64,000 nt of DNA from Spirometra erinaceieuropaei (Eukaryota; Platyhelminthes; Cestoda; Diphyllobothriidea; Diphyllobothriidae). How positions within the stretch are numbered: position 1 is the stretch's first letter; each line of letters starts with the position of its first letter. The stretch lies in NCBI GenBank assembly GCA_902702965.1, contig CACRXP010000006.1, positions 1,819,270 through 1,883,269 of the forward strand, in the 5' to 3' direction. The notes beneath the pieces are model-generated. The model searched no databases. It saw only the letters and a list, made by a program, of their open reading frames with translations, and was not told the DNA's origin. The position numbers were made by a program, and so were the translations under genes. Shown piece by piece: positions 1 to 11,242 of the stretch.

Positions 1-46
1 CCGCCACCACCACCACCGCCGCCGCCGCCGCCACCACCACCACCAC
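1..46. repeat. CCA/CCG trinucleotide microsatellite
   Basis: The window opens inside an imperfect CCA/CCG triplet run. No gene is attached to it. It is one of several trinucleotide tracts in the window. Confidence 0.9.
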
Positions 47-1832
47 GAAGCTCGGCATTTCTCGCCGTTACGTCGACGACACCTTCCTTATGATCAAAGG
101 CAACATGTACTTCATTTATTGCGTTCATTTCGGCATCGTTATAGGAAGATGAGGAAAACATGAAGAAGAATAGGGAAGTGGAAAAGAAAAGGAGTCGGGA
201 GAAGAGGTGTCCACCCTTTCACTTCGAAATAAACAAAAGTCTCGTGGAAAAATTTTCGAGCACCGTGTTCCGATACAAACGAAAATGCAGCTTTCCTTAC
301 TGCTGAAACATGCGGTTAGGGTTATGACTTTAGACAGTAGACGACGGCGCCACCAATTATCATGAATAAACAAAGGGAAAAATTGAGCTCCGGTTGAGTA
401 AGTAGTCAGTTTCCCCTATGAAGAACGAAGGAGGAAGAACATGACAGCGGAACACCAGATGGCCGCCACTCTATTCCCGAAGAAGATGATGATGGTGATG
501 GCCTCCAATTAGACGATCGCCAGATGACGAAATCGAAATTCGAGTGTACGCTCACTGCACCGCGTTGGAAGGGCAAACGAAAGAAGCCCACTACCCGCAC
601 CGTCAATTCAGACGTAATAAGTACTCCCAGTCATTTTGATGTCGGTGGTTATGCACTCGATCATTGAGAACAACATGCATAGCACTCTGTTCCCTACATA
701 AGGGATTTTGCCTGAACCACGGAGCTTGTGGCTGTAGCGTCATACGTCGCGGTTCGGAGACAACCTTGTGGGCCAACGACGAAATAATATCCGGTGAGAA
801 TTCTGGTCATGAAATAGGTCAAACTGGGCTGAGACTGGATGTTCTGGGTTGCAACAGAGCGGACTAAGCCCGTGCTACAATGATGGAAGTCCGGCTCGAA
901 TGTAAGCCTGTGGTCTGGGCAACCCGTGACCGCAGTATGACTTACTGTCAACACCGCCCTTCCAGTTTTCGTGCCTTTGCCGATGTTACTGGCTGATTGA
1001 ATGTCCGGTAGCCTGAATACCGGGGTGTCTGTCTGCGAGCGGAGGAGAAGAGGGAATTTATTTCAGATGCTGCTGGTCGCCTTGTTACTGTGTTTAGCGA
1101 AGGAATTAGCCTCCGCCTGTTTTTAGCACTAAGTCAGTATTTTACCACCGGGGCATGCAAACCCCGTTCGCTAACCGGATGACTACTTGTAGTTATATTA
1201 GTAGCACTGGTATCGGAAGTTCCGAAGAGCAGCCTGCGTGATGCTTCTGATGGAACTCAAAATTCATGAGACGCCACAAAGAATTTCACACGCACACAGA
1301 CACAATGGTAAAAGATGTGGGCGCAGCTCATTGTGCAGACGGATTCCTGACAAGATGCCAGTGTCGACACTTTCGGTTTAAAAGAGTATCAGAAGAAGAG
1401 CCTAACCCCACGGTCGTTGGACATGAAAGAGTCCTCTTCCGTTCTGCTGGCATCTTCTATGACTAATCTTATCAGTCTTTCTCCCTGATGCCTTATGCCT
1501 AACTCCTCTTCCCATCAGTCCGCTCCTTCAAGTACATGTTCACTAATTCCCCTAGAGGTCCTGCAGAGAGATGACCTCGATTCAACCCTCCCCCCACAAT
1601 AAATAATTTGGCGCTGAAATCTCACTGGGATAGTGGTGGTTTTCGTCACCCGAGACGACCGAACTCCTGTTTAGGGGTAAATAATGTCCCGCAAGGGTGA
1701 TCTTGATCGCCAAGCTCTAGGCAAACGCGCAGAGCCTGGGTCCGTACGAGTGCCTGAAAATATACTTCAGAAGGTTCGTAGATGCTTTGGCAGATTTTGG
1801 ACAAGTCATATTTACCCAACTGTGAAAAACTC
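47..1832. other. No gene or named repeat recognised
   Basis: Only short open frames are present on both strands, none with a recognisable domain, splice context or codon bias. I see no tRNA, ribozyme or retroelement motif here. Confidence 0.5.
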
Positions 1833-1917
1833 GGCGCCTCGGTGGGATTCGAACCCACGCAATAAGGGGAAGGCTTTAGTACAGCCAACGCTCTAACCAC
1901 TTGAGTTACGCGGTCCC
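1833..1917 (-). repeat. Class II tRNA-like head (T family), inverted copy
   Basis: Read on the minus strand this is an 85-nt tRNA-like sequence with an A-box-like element (TAACTCAAGTGG), a perfect T arm (GTGGG/CCCAC around TTCGAAT, which is the B box) and a 3' acceptor strand CGAGGCGCC. The 4-bp anticodon stem GGCT/AGCC closes the loop GTACTAA, so ACT is the candidate anticodon. The region between the anticodon and T arms is long, as in Ser/Leu tRNAs. The acceptor stem pairs imperfectly, so this is more likely a repeat head or pseudo-tRNA than a working gene. It points away from the copy at 2139-2222. Confidence 0.7.
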
Positions 1918-1932
1918 GCCGGACGCAGAGCG

Positions 1933-2138
1933 TTGGGTAACTATGAATTATTCAAAATCTGCTAAAACATCTATGAATTACCTAAGCCGGGTAGTCATCT
2001 GGTGGATTCTAGGTGAATTACTTAGGAAATCCTGCCTGGACAGTCAACCTACTGTATCATATTTGGTGGATTCCAGACGTTGCAGTAGGTTGGGTGGGTA
2101 ATTTGACCCAAATGTGATAAAACTCGCGTTGTCCGGCG
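1933..2138 (+). repeat. Body of the T-family repeat unit
   Basis: This non-tRNA part of the repeat recurs at 53466-53683 and 62070-62268, each time immediately 5' of a tRNA-like copy. Landmarks shared by the three copies are TATGAATTATTCAAAATCTG near the start, ATCTGGTGGATTCTAGGTGA in the middle and GACGTTGCAGTAGGTTGGG near the end. It has no open reading frame and no similarity I recognise. Confidence 0.75.
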
Positions 2139-2222
2139 GGGCCTCGTAGCTCAAGTGGTTAGAGCGTTGGCTGTACTAAAGCCTTCGCCTTACTGCATGG
2201 GTTCGAATCCCACCGAGGAGCC
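2139..2222 (+). repeat. Class II tRNA-like head (T family)
   Basis: Direct-orientation copy with the D arm GCTC/GAGC, the anticodon stem GGCT/AGCC, the T loop TTCGAAT and the 3' strand CGAGGAGCC, which mispairs with the 5' GGCCTCG. Both internal pol III promoter boxes are present. It is followed by GTTTTTCACAGTTGGG, the common 3' junction of the family. Confidence 0.7.
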
Positions 2223-2259
2223 AAGTTTTTCACAGTTGGGTAAATATGAACTTCAGAAG

Positions 2260-4624
2260 GTGACTAAACTCATAAACCATACCAAAGTTAGCGAAAAATC
2301 CCCAATAAATCAGTACCTAGCCCTACTGTAGTGGCCAGAATGTACAGTTGAATGTGAACGTTATTAAGCAGAAAAACGTGAAGGAATTTTTAAGTAATAT
2401 TGGGTTCTTTCGAAGAAAATCGGGCAACGATAGGGTGTAGGACCCACACTAAACTGGACCTAACCTGTGGACCGTGCCATACGTGGAATCGTGGTAAAGA
2501 GGGTTTTACGGGGTGGGTCAACACACAAGACGGAGAGCAAGGGAACGTTGTCATATGGCAAAGAAATTAAACACTATAATTAAGAAATAGACAAAAAGCG
2601 ATCTTCAAAAAATAACGGGTTCTTAATAAAGCGACACTGGTAAGTTTACAGCAAGTCAGGGAGGGAAGAAAATTTCGAACGATAAGAACGGCGAATAATA
2701 AGTGTTTATAGTCACACTGAATTTTAGGGTATATTTTTGTAGTTGTCATCTGCTTGTGGGTCCTGTAGCAGCCGCTCCAGCCCGCATTTTCTCCGGCTAC
2801 GTTTTGTCGGTCGATGGCCGCGACAAGCATTGACAGGCCACTGACCACCCACACCGGCTAGAATTGGGGCCCCTCCTGTCCAGCTGCAGTGACTCCCGGC
2901 TGCCCTCACAACTAGTATCACCTCACGCGCGTCGGACGCTCTGGCTTGATACCCGTGAGGCCTTGTGAGTATGCGCCCTCCATTCCTCCCCTAATTTGTC
3001 CAATCACACGACTGACACTCAGCCAGTCACCCCCTGCTGCTGACACAGACATGCACTCCCGCAAAATCACACCGCGACTGACACTCTCCGTGAACGGACG
3101 CTAATCCCTGTCGCAAGCAAAAAGCCAACTTACGGCAAACTGCCCTGTGTACAGAATGAACTATTCATCACAGCTCCCTGACTGCTGACATTAGACGAAA
3201 CGAACTTATTGTGCGTGGTTTAAGTTGATCTCACATCCTTGACCGCCACAGTCCTACACTCTATCGTTACCAAAAATCGTTTGTTGGAAGGAGGGGAAAC
3301 CGGCAAAAATTCGATAAGCCGTATCGATCGATTCAGTATAATTTGTGAGTTCGCATAATGCGCATCTGCACAGGCAAATGAACAAGCAAAACAGAACGTG
3401 CGTAATGTAGTTCAAAAAATAACGGTCTAGGAAACCCACGCAGTTAAACATCCCTCCCCCCCCCTCCTCCCAAGAAATAAGCACAAAACGCGATCAGACG
3501 AATTCTGGACGTTGAGTAGGGTTTTCCAAGATAGCATCGACAGTCGTGAGCATACGAGGTTCACGCTAGGAGCAGGATTACCCTACTGCAAAATGAATGT
3601 TTTTAGCAAGACAGAAACATAACTCTCCCCACTCCCTCCCTCAGATGAAATCCTTGTTTACATGGTCGCTACTTACTTTCGTTGGGTAGACGCCTACGCT
3701 TTGGAGAAGGGCGAATGAGTTGGAAGTATGGATGTATGCGCGCGCATAGGGAGGAATGGGAGGCATTGGCAGTGGCATTCGCATGCGACTAGCGCGGCCT
3801 AGGCTGGATGTCTTCTGGTTGCGCTACAACATGCGAAATGGAAATCTAGCATGTTTGAGTCAGTGTGTTAGACGCTGGACAAGGCATGTGGAGAGATGTG
3901 GAGTGCGTTTGATGGGTGTTGGCGTTTTTAAGGGGGGGGGGGGGGGACAGAAGATGGTACTAGTCACAGAAGGCGGTGTTGTATTACCAGTCTCAAAAAC
4001 TGGCAACGCGCTAGATGCGCTGGACCAACATGGAGGGGGAGGGGTTAATTGGGGTCCAACGGACATTATCGGGAATGCGCGCCCATAATAAACGTCAACA
4101 CTGGGGTGTGGCATCACGCCCAGGTGCAAGCACACGCCGTGACAGTTAGGATTCGTCCTGCCCCCCATTTTTCTTGATGTGTGAAATTCTGGTCAGGTGT
4201 TTGTTGAGAACCAAGGGTGTGGTGATACGCCGAGGTGAGGGTTTTCATCGTGCCAATCACTTGTGCCCTCTTCTGCCTCCAGTCTTCTTGACTAGGTCTT
4301 GACACCGGATCCAGGTCGGCGAGGAAAAGAAGGTGTGGTAGGTACAGCGCAAGTCTACTATCGCTATACACTACAGTAGGTCGGTTAACTCAGGAAATGT
4401 CAACAGAAGTTCTGAAATGCGTTTTCGAGTTGCGAGAACTCCCATAGCCGTATGCTCGCCACCTCATCTTCTGATTACTGACACTGACTGCTATTACTCC
4501 CCCCCCCCCCACATTCCCACACTCAGCCTGTGTTTTAAGGCAAACTTTAATCGATTCATCTTAGCACTGACATGTTTTTACTTCTACCCTCTCCCCATAT
4601 AATTGTACTGGCCCGACGAGAATT
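2260..4624. other. Intergenic; scattered dispersed-repeat fragment only
   Basis: No coding region is supported. About 4085-4380 carries a fragment of the dispersed D family on the minus strand, recognisable by its gtcttgac-accggatccagg and gtggtaggt-cagcgcaagtc-actatc landmarks. A G homopolymer lies at 3931-3946 and C runs at 3450-3459 and 4500-4510. Confidence 0.5.
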
Positions 4625-5545
4625 TGTCGAATGTTACATATGCTCTCCACCTCGTCGTCTGAAATGCATTTTCGTTTCTAAAAGATTAATTAAGTAGGGT
4701 CGTAAAACTAATCATCCTGCAGCATGATCCTATAAAAATTCGGTTACCTCAGGATGCCGGCTTTCGAACGAACTTCTTTCTGGCTACATGCAAAACTGTA
4801 CTCATTGATTTTCGATGTCCTTAAAAATCCAATTATACTTCACGGAAAACATGCATAACAATATTCCTTCTTTTGCTCATTCAGTAGCAAATTACGTCGT
4901 CTTTCAAATTAATACTCCAAGGATGAATATAGTTCGGTTTTAAAAGTTTCTAATTGTGAGGTTTTTTACTACCGTGAAATGGCCGTTCATAAAACTGTGG
5001 CTTGTAAAGTTAACAATGTGGCTCAAATCCACTGTTAAATTTTATAGACCCCATATAGCCTCCTTTTGATACCGTAGAGAAATGTATGGTTTTCCGTACG
5101 CGGAAAATATACGGTTTGTTGTTTGGAAACCCTGAATGCAAGCGGGAGGGCAGAGTGGGTTCAAAATTATTTGGGATTCGGAAAAGTGTTTTTAAAACCG
5201 AATTATACTCTTCCTTCGAGTATAGAATTAGAAAAAGACGTGACTTCCTACCGGATGAGCAAAAGAATGAATATTGTTATGCATGTTTTCCGTGAAATAT
5301 AATTGGATTTTTAAGGACATCGAAAATCAATGAGAAAAATTGGATGCTACATAAGTAATCATTTTTTACAGAGTACATTTTTTGCATGCAGCGAGAAAGA
5401 AGTTCGTTCGAAAACCGGCATCCTGAGGTAAATGAACTACTATAGAATTACGCCTCAAGATTATTAATTATACAACTCTACTTAATTAATCTTTTCGAAA
5501 CTAAAACTCATTCCCGAATTTCGTTTTAAATTTCATGGGTTACCC
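4625..5545. mobile_element. Fold-back (long terminal inverted repeat) element P1
   Basis: The two halves are inverted copies. The left half has GATTAATTAAGTAGGGTCG, then CATCCTGCAGCATGATCC, CAGGATGCCGGCTTTCGAA and GATTTTCGATGTCCTTAAAA. The same strings appear in reverse complement at 5308-5500 in mirrored order. No transposase ORF is seen, so it would be a non-autonomous DNA element. Related copies lie at 11243-11403, 19478-20577, 50600-53165 and 61000-61765. Exact ends and target duplications were not resolved for this copy. Confidence 0.75.
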
Positions 5546-8069
5546 CACCTACTGTAATTCTCACGCACCTCACCGTGCCTGCTCTCACCATGCTGTGGGG
5601 CACACGGTGGACATCGTCGGACTCAACAGTCGAACTGGCGGATAGACGTTCAAATTCGGCCACGAATCTTGGAAATTATACTTTGGACCGTATGTTCAGC
5701 ATATTAATTTACCCTGGCAACAATGGCTCAGTCGATGTTCGGATATCTACCTCGAAAATGATGCATTTGGAAGTCCGCTTAACTTATTTGTTCGCTTAGT
5801 TACGGCGCGCCCCGTGAAGCCGCAGAAAAAGAACATGGTGCAATATTTAATCCTACTAACACGTGGTTATACGAACATGGTTACATATTTATACGATTCA
5901 GGACCTAGTAGGAGGTGAAAAGTTAAGATAGGATAGGAATATTGGCGGATGGTACCGTTCTCGAAGGTATTACGAATAGCAATCAGCACTGAGGTTGGAG
6001 TGCTGCTGGGGTCGTCAAGTGAGGTTTTGGTGTTTATTTCATGCGAAGGCAGTGACAGTGTAGGTCAAACAGTTCCACGATGTCGTTGAAGTATCTTAAA
6101 ACACTTTATTACCTTCGGAACCCTCAGATGATCAGGGAGAGTTTTCAATCGTTAAAAAGATCATAGAGTGTGTGTGGGGCTGCGCCATTCTCGTTGCATC
6201 ACATCGTTTAATATCCTGCCAATGTTTAACTCACTCTTCCGATATCCCAATTTTACTGTGTCACCTAGCACCTACGGACCTCTCTATGCTTAATTCCATT
6301 TTTGGGTTAAATTCTCAGCCTAGTGGCGAATCTAGCGGGGGTTCTTTTTCCTCCTCCTCCTCCTCCTCCTCCTCCTCCTCCTCCTTCACCTTTACTTCGA
6401 CCCCCTAATTTAGCTTCTTGTTTATGCACGAAGTCCTTCTTTTGTCCCTCTGATTTTTCTTGGTTTGGCCAAAATTTATGTATATAATTAGATGTTTCCT
6501 CCGTATTCTGCCCACCGCTGAATGTCCGTCGTCTTCTGTCTGACGTCGTTTACCTACCCTCATAGGTGCCTTCAGTAGTTAACACATCGCCGCCCATCTT
6601 CCGGATAACGCGAATTTTGACTGTTCTCCCTATATCGGAGTGTTGACCGGACTCTTGATGTCGTCACAGGTCAAATGATTATTGGTTAAGAATACTTTGT
6701 TTTGTAGAAGAGAATACGAATTAACCTCTTGAAGCTAGACGTAGGAATTTGACCAAAAGGGAAATCTTTATTCACTGACTGTGCCTGTTTGCTTTCGAAC
6801 ATAAAAGCGTAGGAGGACCGTTCCTCGCACTTCTGTTAGTCAGACTACACAGCGCACAACGAACTCAATGTCTGAGCAAAACAAAATCAAGAGATGTTGC
6901 TGGCCTGGTTGAGTAAAAATGGGATGAGAATATTCTTCCCAGAACTCATGCGTTTGCGCAGTTTGAAATACACCACCATATCCAGCTGTCGATAGGTTTT
7001 ATTTCTAACACGTTTTCGCTATTGCACTCTTTTAACTCTCCAGGGTAAGGCATATCCGGCCCATCCTAATCTGCCAGCCTTGAAATCACTTCGCTGGACT
7101 AGATTCGAATTACGTGCCGAAGTCCTGTCTGTCTAACAACATGGTCTAGCACGAGCAGAGCTCAAAGATTTCCTTATTCTCGACCTGAACAGTAATAATA
7201 AGAGCCTAGATTTTTCCGAGGAAATGGAACACAGCCAGTAAACGAATAAACAAGCGAGGGAACTAACTTTCACTTGGTCAAGTATCAGACTCCTGTGCTA
7301 AAACGAAAAAAGTCCATGGTTGAATAGGAGGGGAAAAACCGCTAAATCCTAAAAACCCTGGTTGGAAATCGTACGAAAACTAACAGCCAAAATCGGAAAT
7401 CGTTGTCGACAATTACAAGACGAACTATAGCGGCCATTTTTGGATTGGTTGTTATCATCTGCCAGTCACACCCCAGCACAGGCCTTTTGTATTCATGCCG
7501 AGAATCAGTTCAATGTTCATTTCCGTACTACGCTTCTTTGCATGGCAGAAAATTTTTGCTTCGAGTTTTGATCATATAAAATTAGAAGCATTCCCCACCT
7601 CGAACATTTTGCAGTGAACTGTAATGGTATGTTGAGTCAGCTTTGGAAGACCAGGAAAAACCGCAGCAGTAATGCGCGTGGTTTTTACAGAAACAAATAA
7701 ACGTTTAATTGCTCTGTTGAATTTAATGCAGTACTTAAATAGGCTCATAGGAGTGAGTAAAATGGAATAGATTATCAAGTTGCTTCATTATTTCACAAAT
7801 ACTGGCATATAAGAGAGAGAAAGAAAAAAATACGCGGCATTTTGAAATGGTTGCTCCATATTTTTCGACAAAGCGTTCTCCAATCACTACAGCATGACTG
7901 CTTTCGCAACAAATATAATCTCCGTTTGTAGGTTTCACCTTCGTTATTTGTTTTAAATCACGTATGTCGGTGGGCCACAAGATATGACAAAAGCCATGTC
8001 GGATTAGACGGAAAGATTACACGACAATTAATGTTAGAGGGGTGGGGCTGGGTAACATAATGAAGATTC
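5546..8069. other. Intergenic; one CTC microsatellite
   Basis: No gene is supported. A short TCC/CTC run lies at 6349-6384. The open frames here are short and look random. Confidence 0.5.
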
Positions 8070-8680
8070 CAACCAGCAGTTGCTCCCCGATTTAAAATAT
8101 CAGAGAGACCAGTATTGGACAACAGCGATACAGGAAAACAAGGAGGATGAGTGGGGGAGAGTGAAGGAGGACAGACATCAACAAATCAGGAATGGTTTTA
8201 GCGTAAACGTCGAAGGTAATAAACAAGCTTGCAGATTTTATCAACAATGGGACTCGACATCGAAGGAGACTGAGAAAGTGAAATACAAGGTAACACCCAG
8301 GTACCAGAAAGAAGAGACCTAAGTGAGTAGAATGTCAAAGAATTAAAGAATAAGCGATTTACGCATTAGAAAGACCTACTGAACGGATGTCTGACTGCTG
8401 AGTGGAATACCGTCTTCCCACGATCATACTGAGACATCATGCAAATCGTCCTTAAGAAACTGGAGATCAGTTCCATTTTGGACACGGTAACCAACGGCCA
8501 TATCAGTAACATGTTCAACACATAGACAGTCGTTGGGCGATTACAGATGGTCAAGGTGCCGCAAAAAGAGGTTAGGGGACAAAGTGGAAGCCCGGAACAC
8601 TTCAACTACTTGGAAAAGGAAAGTATTTCCGTGTAGAACACCACTCGCCAATGTTAGTTCTGGTGGGAAAAGCGCGCACA
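8070..8680 (-). pseudogene. Decayed CR1-like LINE reverse transcriptase fragment
   Basis: Across frameshifts the minus strand gives recognisable pieces of a LINE reverse transcriptase: a degenerate Gly-Leu-Pro-x-x-x-x-x-x-Pro-Leu block near 8600 where the GVPQGSxLGPLLF motif belongs, a block reading NGTDLQFLKDDLHDVSVW with small frame changes near 8450, then YLGVTL and KICKLVYYLRRLR near 8220-8330. These occur in the order expected of the palm and thumb. The fragment is heavily frameshifted. It lies just downstream of, and on the same strand as, the TIR-bounded element, and its thumb resembles that element's RT (KLLYYIRRLR). Confidence 0.6.
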
Positions 8681-8881
8681 TCGAGAAGCATATGTTTGCG
8701 CTATTGATTTCCGGTAAGCACATAAAAAAAATTCGTCGTTTTGAACTGCGAATATTGGGAAAAGGGAGTCATTCCTTCGAAAATAACTCCGAAGTTGGAG
8801 CATTCTGTCGGAATTTAAGCGGATTTTGGTAATGGGAGAATAGGTCGTCTCGGGTTTTCCCATGCTGAACAAAGTTCGGTC

Positions 8882-8907
8882 GGATGTGGTTTTGTAGCCC
8901 TACCTGA
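8882..8907 (+). repeat. Terminal inverted repeat, left end of element A
   Basis: It begins GGATGTGGTTTTGTAGCCC and ends TACCTGA. Its partner is the reverse complement of 10551-10576, with mismatches at three positions. Confidence 0.75.
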
Positions 8908-9129
8908 AGTAAACAAATCCCAGTCACCTCCAATACGGGACCGGTGGTAATAGGGCTTTAGAGAGAGAGAGAGAGATAGATAGATAGAGAGAGAGAGAAA
9001 GGGGGATGCGCTTTATTTTGAAATCGTATGTTCAAAATTTTCAGCAAAAAAATTGGCTCCATTCACTATGGGCAGTAACTAAGTTAATAGATTATTCAAG
9101 AGTCAAAGTTTAACACAAAGAAACGATTA

Positions 9130-10377
9130 TTATGGGGATAGTTCAAGTCTTCGTTTCTGTATTTCTGTCTCTTCGCACGTAAGATAGCGCGCTAGGAATG
9201 GCAATACAGAAGCTCGATAAGCCGATGTGCAGCAGGATACAAGTTGGAAGTTGCGGCGCATCAGGCGGGAAGACTTGGCAGACATAAGATCGGAATGTAG
9301 GGGATGGGCAACGTCATCTAGAATTCGACCAGCAAATTGCTTGACCGCATTGAAGTGTCGTTGTAAGATAGTGTCAACTAAAAAAATGTAAGAAACACCA
9401 GCAGCAGAAGAGAACATGCGGAGGACTCGTTTCAAAATTAAAAGATCCTTTTTTAACAAAGCAGGAAAAATGACATGAGAACAGTATAGGATAAGAGGAA
9501 GAATGCAGGCATCAATAAATCGCCAGACTAAGGGTTGAGGTGTGTGGTAGGAACGTAAACGACGTATGTAGTAAAGAAGTTTACGAACTATAATAAATAG
9601 GGACTCAATATGGAGGGAAAATGAAAGATTTGAGGACAAAGTAACGCCGATATACCTGAAAGAGGATACTTCGTTAGGAAGAATGTCAGAGGAATCAGGG
9701 TTAGGAGAGGGCCGCAGTCGAAAAATACACTGAACAGATTTTTGCTTGTTAATTAGGATACCATTTTCCTCCGACCACGCTAGGACATTGTTTAGGCCAT
9801 CTTTTAGAGACCGGAGGTGTGTCTGACATTTGAGAGGGTGTCCAACAACCACATCGTCAGCATACTTGACCAAAAGACAGTCATTAGGGGACCTGAGATC
9901 ATCAGTGTGGAGGGAGAAAAGGTGAGGGGATAGAATGGAACCTTGAAGAACACCGCAGTCATTGGGAAGGGTCGACGATTTCCGCTTGCCAGATTGGACA
10001 AATTGGGTGCGGAAGCTAAAATAATCGCTCAGCCAAGAGACGACCCAGCCTGGAGAGCCACATGCGGAGGTTTTGGAAAGGAGAAGAGGACGCGGGACGG
10101 TATTGAAGGCGGAGGAGTAATCAAGAAAAGCGCACGCATACTCGCGGCAGCCCTTGTCTAATGCTTTTAGAGCAGAGTGGACCACAAGAGCGACAGCATC
10201 TAAAGTACTCCGTTTAGCTTTGTATGCAAATTGTAAGGGGTTGGAAAAACTGGAAGAAAAAGGCTTTATGATATCTAGGGCAACTCTTTCAGCAAGATTT
10301 AGTATTGCAGAGGAGCAGGCAATTGGGCGAAAAGATTTTAAAGGTGAAGCCGGCGAACGCACAGGCAACGAGGTCAA
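9130..10377 (-). CDS. Endonuclease-less CR1/Rex1-like reverse transcriptase ORF of element A
   Basis: The frame is 415 codons long and uninterrupted, unlike every other retroelement ORF in the window. An RT block with FRPIACSSAILNLAERV lies at residues 16-32, motif A FLDYSSAFNTV at 84-94, motif B GVLQGSILSPHLF at 142-154 and motif C KYADDVVVG at 171-179. The three catalytic aspartates (D86, D174, D175) are kept. A thumb/connection region with KLLYYIRRLR and a typical LINE C terminus follow. No apurinic endonuclease, no N-terminal RT fingers and no ORF1 are seen, so by itself it would be a partial LINE protein. The first in-frame ATG-like start is at the 10377 end; the true start is unknown. 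The motif spacing resembles the CR1/Jockey superfamily. Confidence 0.85.
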   Translation of the reverse strand: MTSLPVRSPASPLKSFRPIACSSAILNLAERVALDIIKPFSSSFSNPLQFAYKAKRSTLDAVALVVHSALKALDKGCREYACAFLDYSSAFNTVPRPLLLSKTSACGSPGWVVSWLSDYFSFRTQFVQSGKRKSSTLPNDCGVLQGSILSPHLFSLHTDDLRSPNDCLLVKYADDVVVGHPLKCQTHLRSLKDGLNNVLAWSEENGILINKQKSVQCIFRLRPSPNPDSSDILPNEVSSFRYIGVTLSSNLSFSLHIESLFIIVRKLLYYIRRLRSYHTPQPLVWRFIDACILPLILYCSHVIFPALLKKDLLILKRVLRMFSSAAGVSYIFLVDTILQRHFNAVKQFAGRILDDVAHPLHSDLMSAKSSRLMRRNFQLVSCCTSAYRASVLPFLARYLTCEETEIQKRRLELSP

Positions 10378-10446
10378 ATAGTTGCATGCAAAAGAAAAGC
10401 TATTGGGAGCGCGTGGTTGTACTTTAAATGGTTGAGAAATAATTGT

Positions 10447-10536
10447 GCTAACCCCTAACCCTAACCTTTAACACTAACCCCCCAACCATAACCCCTAACC
10501 ATAACTCCTAACCCTAACCCCTAACCCCAACTCCAA
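10447..10536 (-). repeat. Degenerate telomere-like (TTAGGG-type) tract of element A
   Basis: The plus strand reads as irregular CCCTAACC, CCATAACC and TCCTAACC units of 6-8 nt. On the element's sense strand these are GGTTAGGG-like repeats between the 5' end and the RT leader. A matching tract sits at the same relative place in element B (21892-22024). The irregular period argues against a recent true telomere and for a conserved internal part of the element. Confidence 0.8.
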
Positions 10537-10550
10537 CAGTATTGTGTCCA

Positions 10551-10576
10551 TCAGGTGGGGCTACCAAATCACATCC
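10551..10576 (-). repeat. Terminal inverted repeat, right end of element A
   Basis: On the minus strand it begins GGATGTGATTTGGTAGCCCC and ends ACCTGA. It pairs with 8882-8907 and aligns with the left end of element B at 21690-21715. Confidence 0.75.
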
Positions 10577-10724
10577 TACCCGAATTTCAAAATTTTCTCT
10601 GTGCTAAAATGAAGATCATCCCATGGCTGCAGAATCAAAAGTTAAGAGAGACGAGACTGGTATGTAAAATGTCATTTATGCGGAGGCAGAACAAACAGAA
10701 GCAAGGGAGGATGTAATGGCTGGG

Positions 10725-11075
10725 CATAGCTTATTAGTCAGTCATGCACGAACCCCAGGCTTTCATAACTCAGGTCTGGCAACCAGGCTCCTTGATTATC
10801 GAACAACAAGCAAAACGTTCGACTACTAGGTCATCAACTCGTTGCCCCATTGGCTAGGATTGAAAATAGAAATTGGTCCAACCAGCCCAGTGGATAACAC
10901 TTCCAAGCCAATCGTAACTAACAGAAGAGCGGGCCCTTGACAGAGTGTTTGACATGGTGCCCGACGACTATGGAGTCCGTGGGTTTTAGACCTCAGCTAG
11001 AGTTGGGTTAAGGGTGGCCGACGACACCTAGTAAACCGCAAACGGCCAATCCAGTTTCCCTTATTTTTGTCGGTA
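10725..11075. repeat. Two diverged SINE fragments of the tRNA-Arg family in opposite orientation
   Basis: About 10725-10862 resembles the minus-strand SINE (GCTTATTAGTCAGTCAT, and ACTCGTTGCCCCATTGG at its outer end). About 10930-11075 resembles the plus-strand form (GGTGGCCGACGACACCTAG-like, then CGGCCAATCCAGTTTCCCTT and TTTTTGTCGGTA). Both are well diverged from the better copies at 19829, 36874, 47582 and 56004. Confidence 0.5.
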
Positions 11076-11242
11076 TACTTTTCGCAACAAGTCGTAGTGA
11101 GGCTGCCTGCGAGGATCGTAGACTGTAGATCCAAGACAACACGTGATGGGGATGTCCCCTGCTTCAACTAGATCGTCAAACGCCCCCTTGGTGCCACAGT
11201 CTGCTAAAGCAGAGGGCTCATGTACAGCAGATGTGCTATCGC

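Larger units (their letters stand above)
8882..10576 (-). mobile_element. 1.7-kb TIR-bounded element A carrying a reverse transcriptase and degenerate telomere-like repeats
   Basis: The ends at 8882-8907 and 10551-10576 are 26-bp inverted repeats matching at 23 of 26 positions. Inside, read on the minus strand, come a degenerate GGTTAGGG tract, a leader, an intact 415-codon reverse transcriptase ORF and a 3' tail with a GA-rich run (8960-8998). A 525-bp relative at 21690-22214 shares both ends, the GGTTAG tract, the leader, the first codons of the ORF and the 3' tail but lacks the RT body, which shows that all these parts belong to one element. Non-LTR elements are not expected to have terminal inverted repeats, so the classification is open. 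Confidence 0.75.

Noticed and set aside
10447..10536. Interstitial true telomere or chromosome end fusion
   Set aside because: The units are irregular and the tract recurs inside element B at the same relative position, so it belongs to the mobile element.
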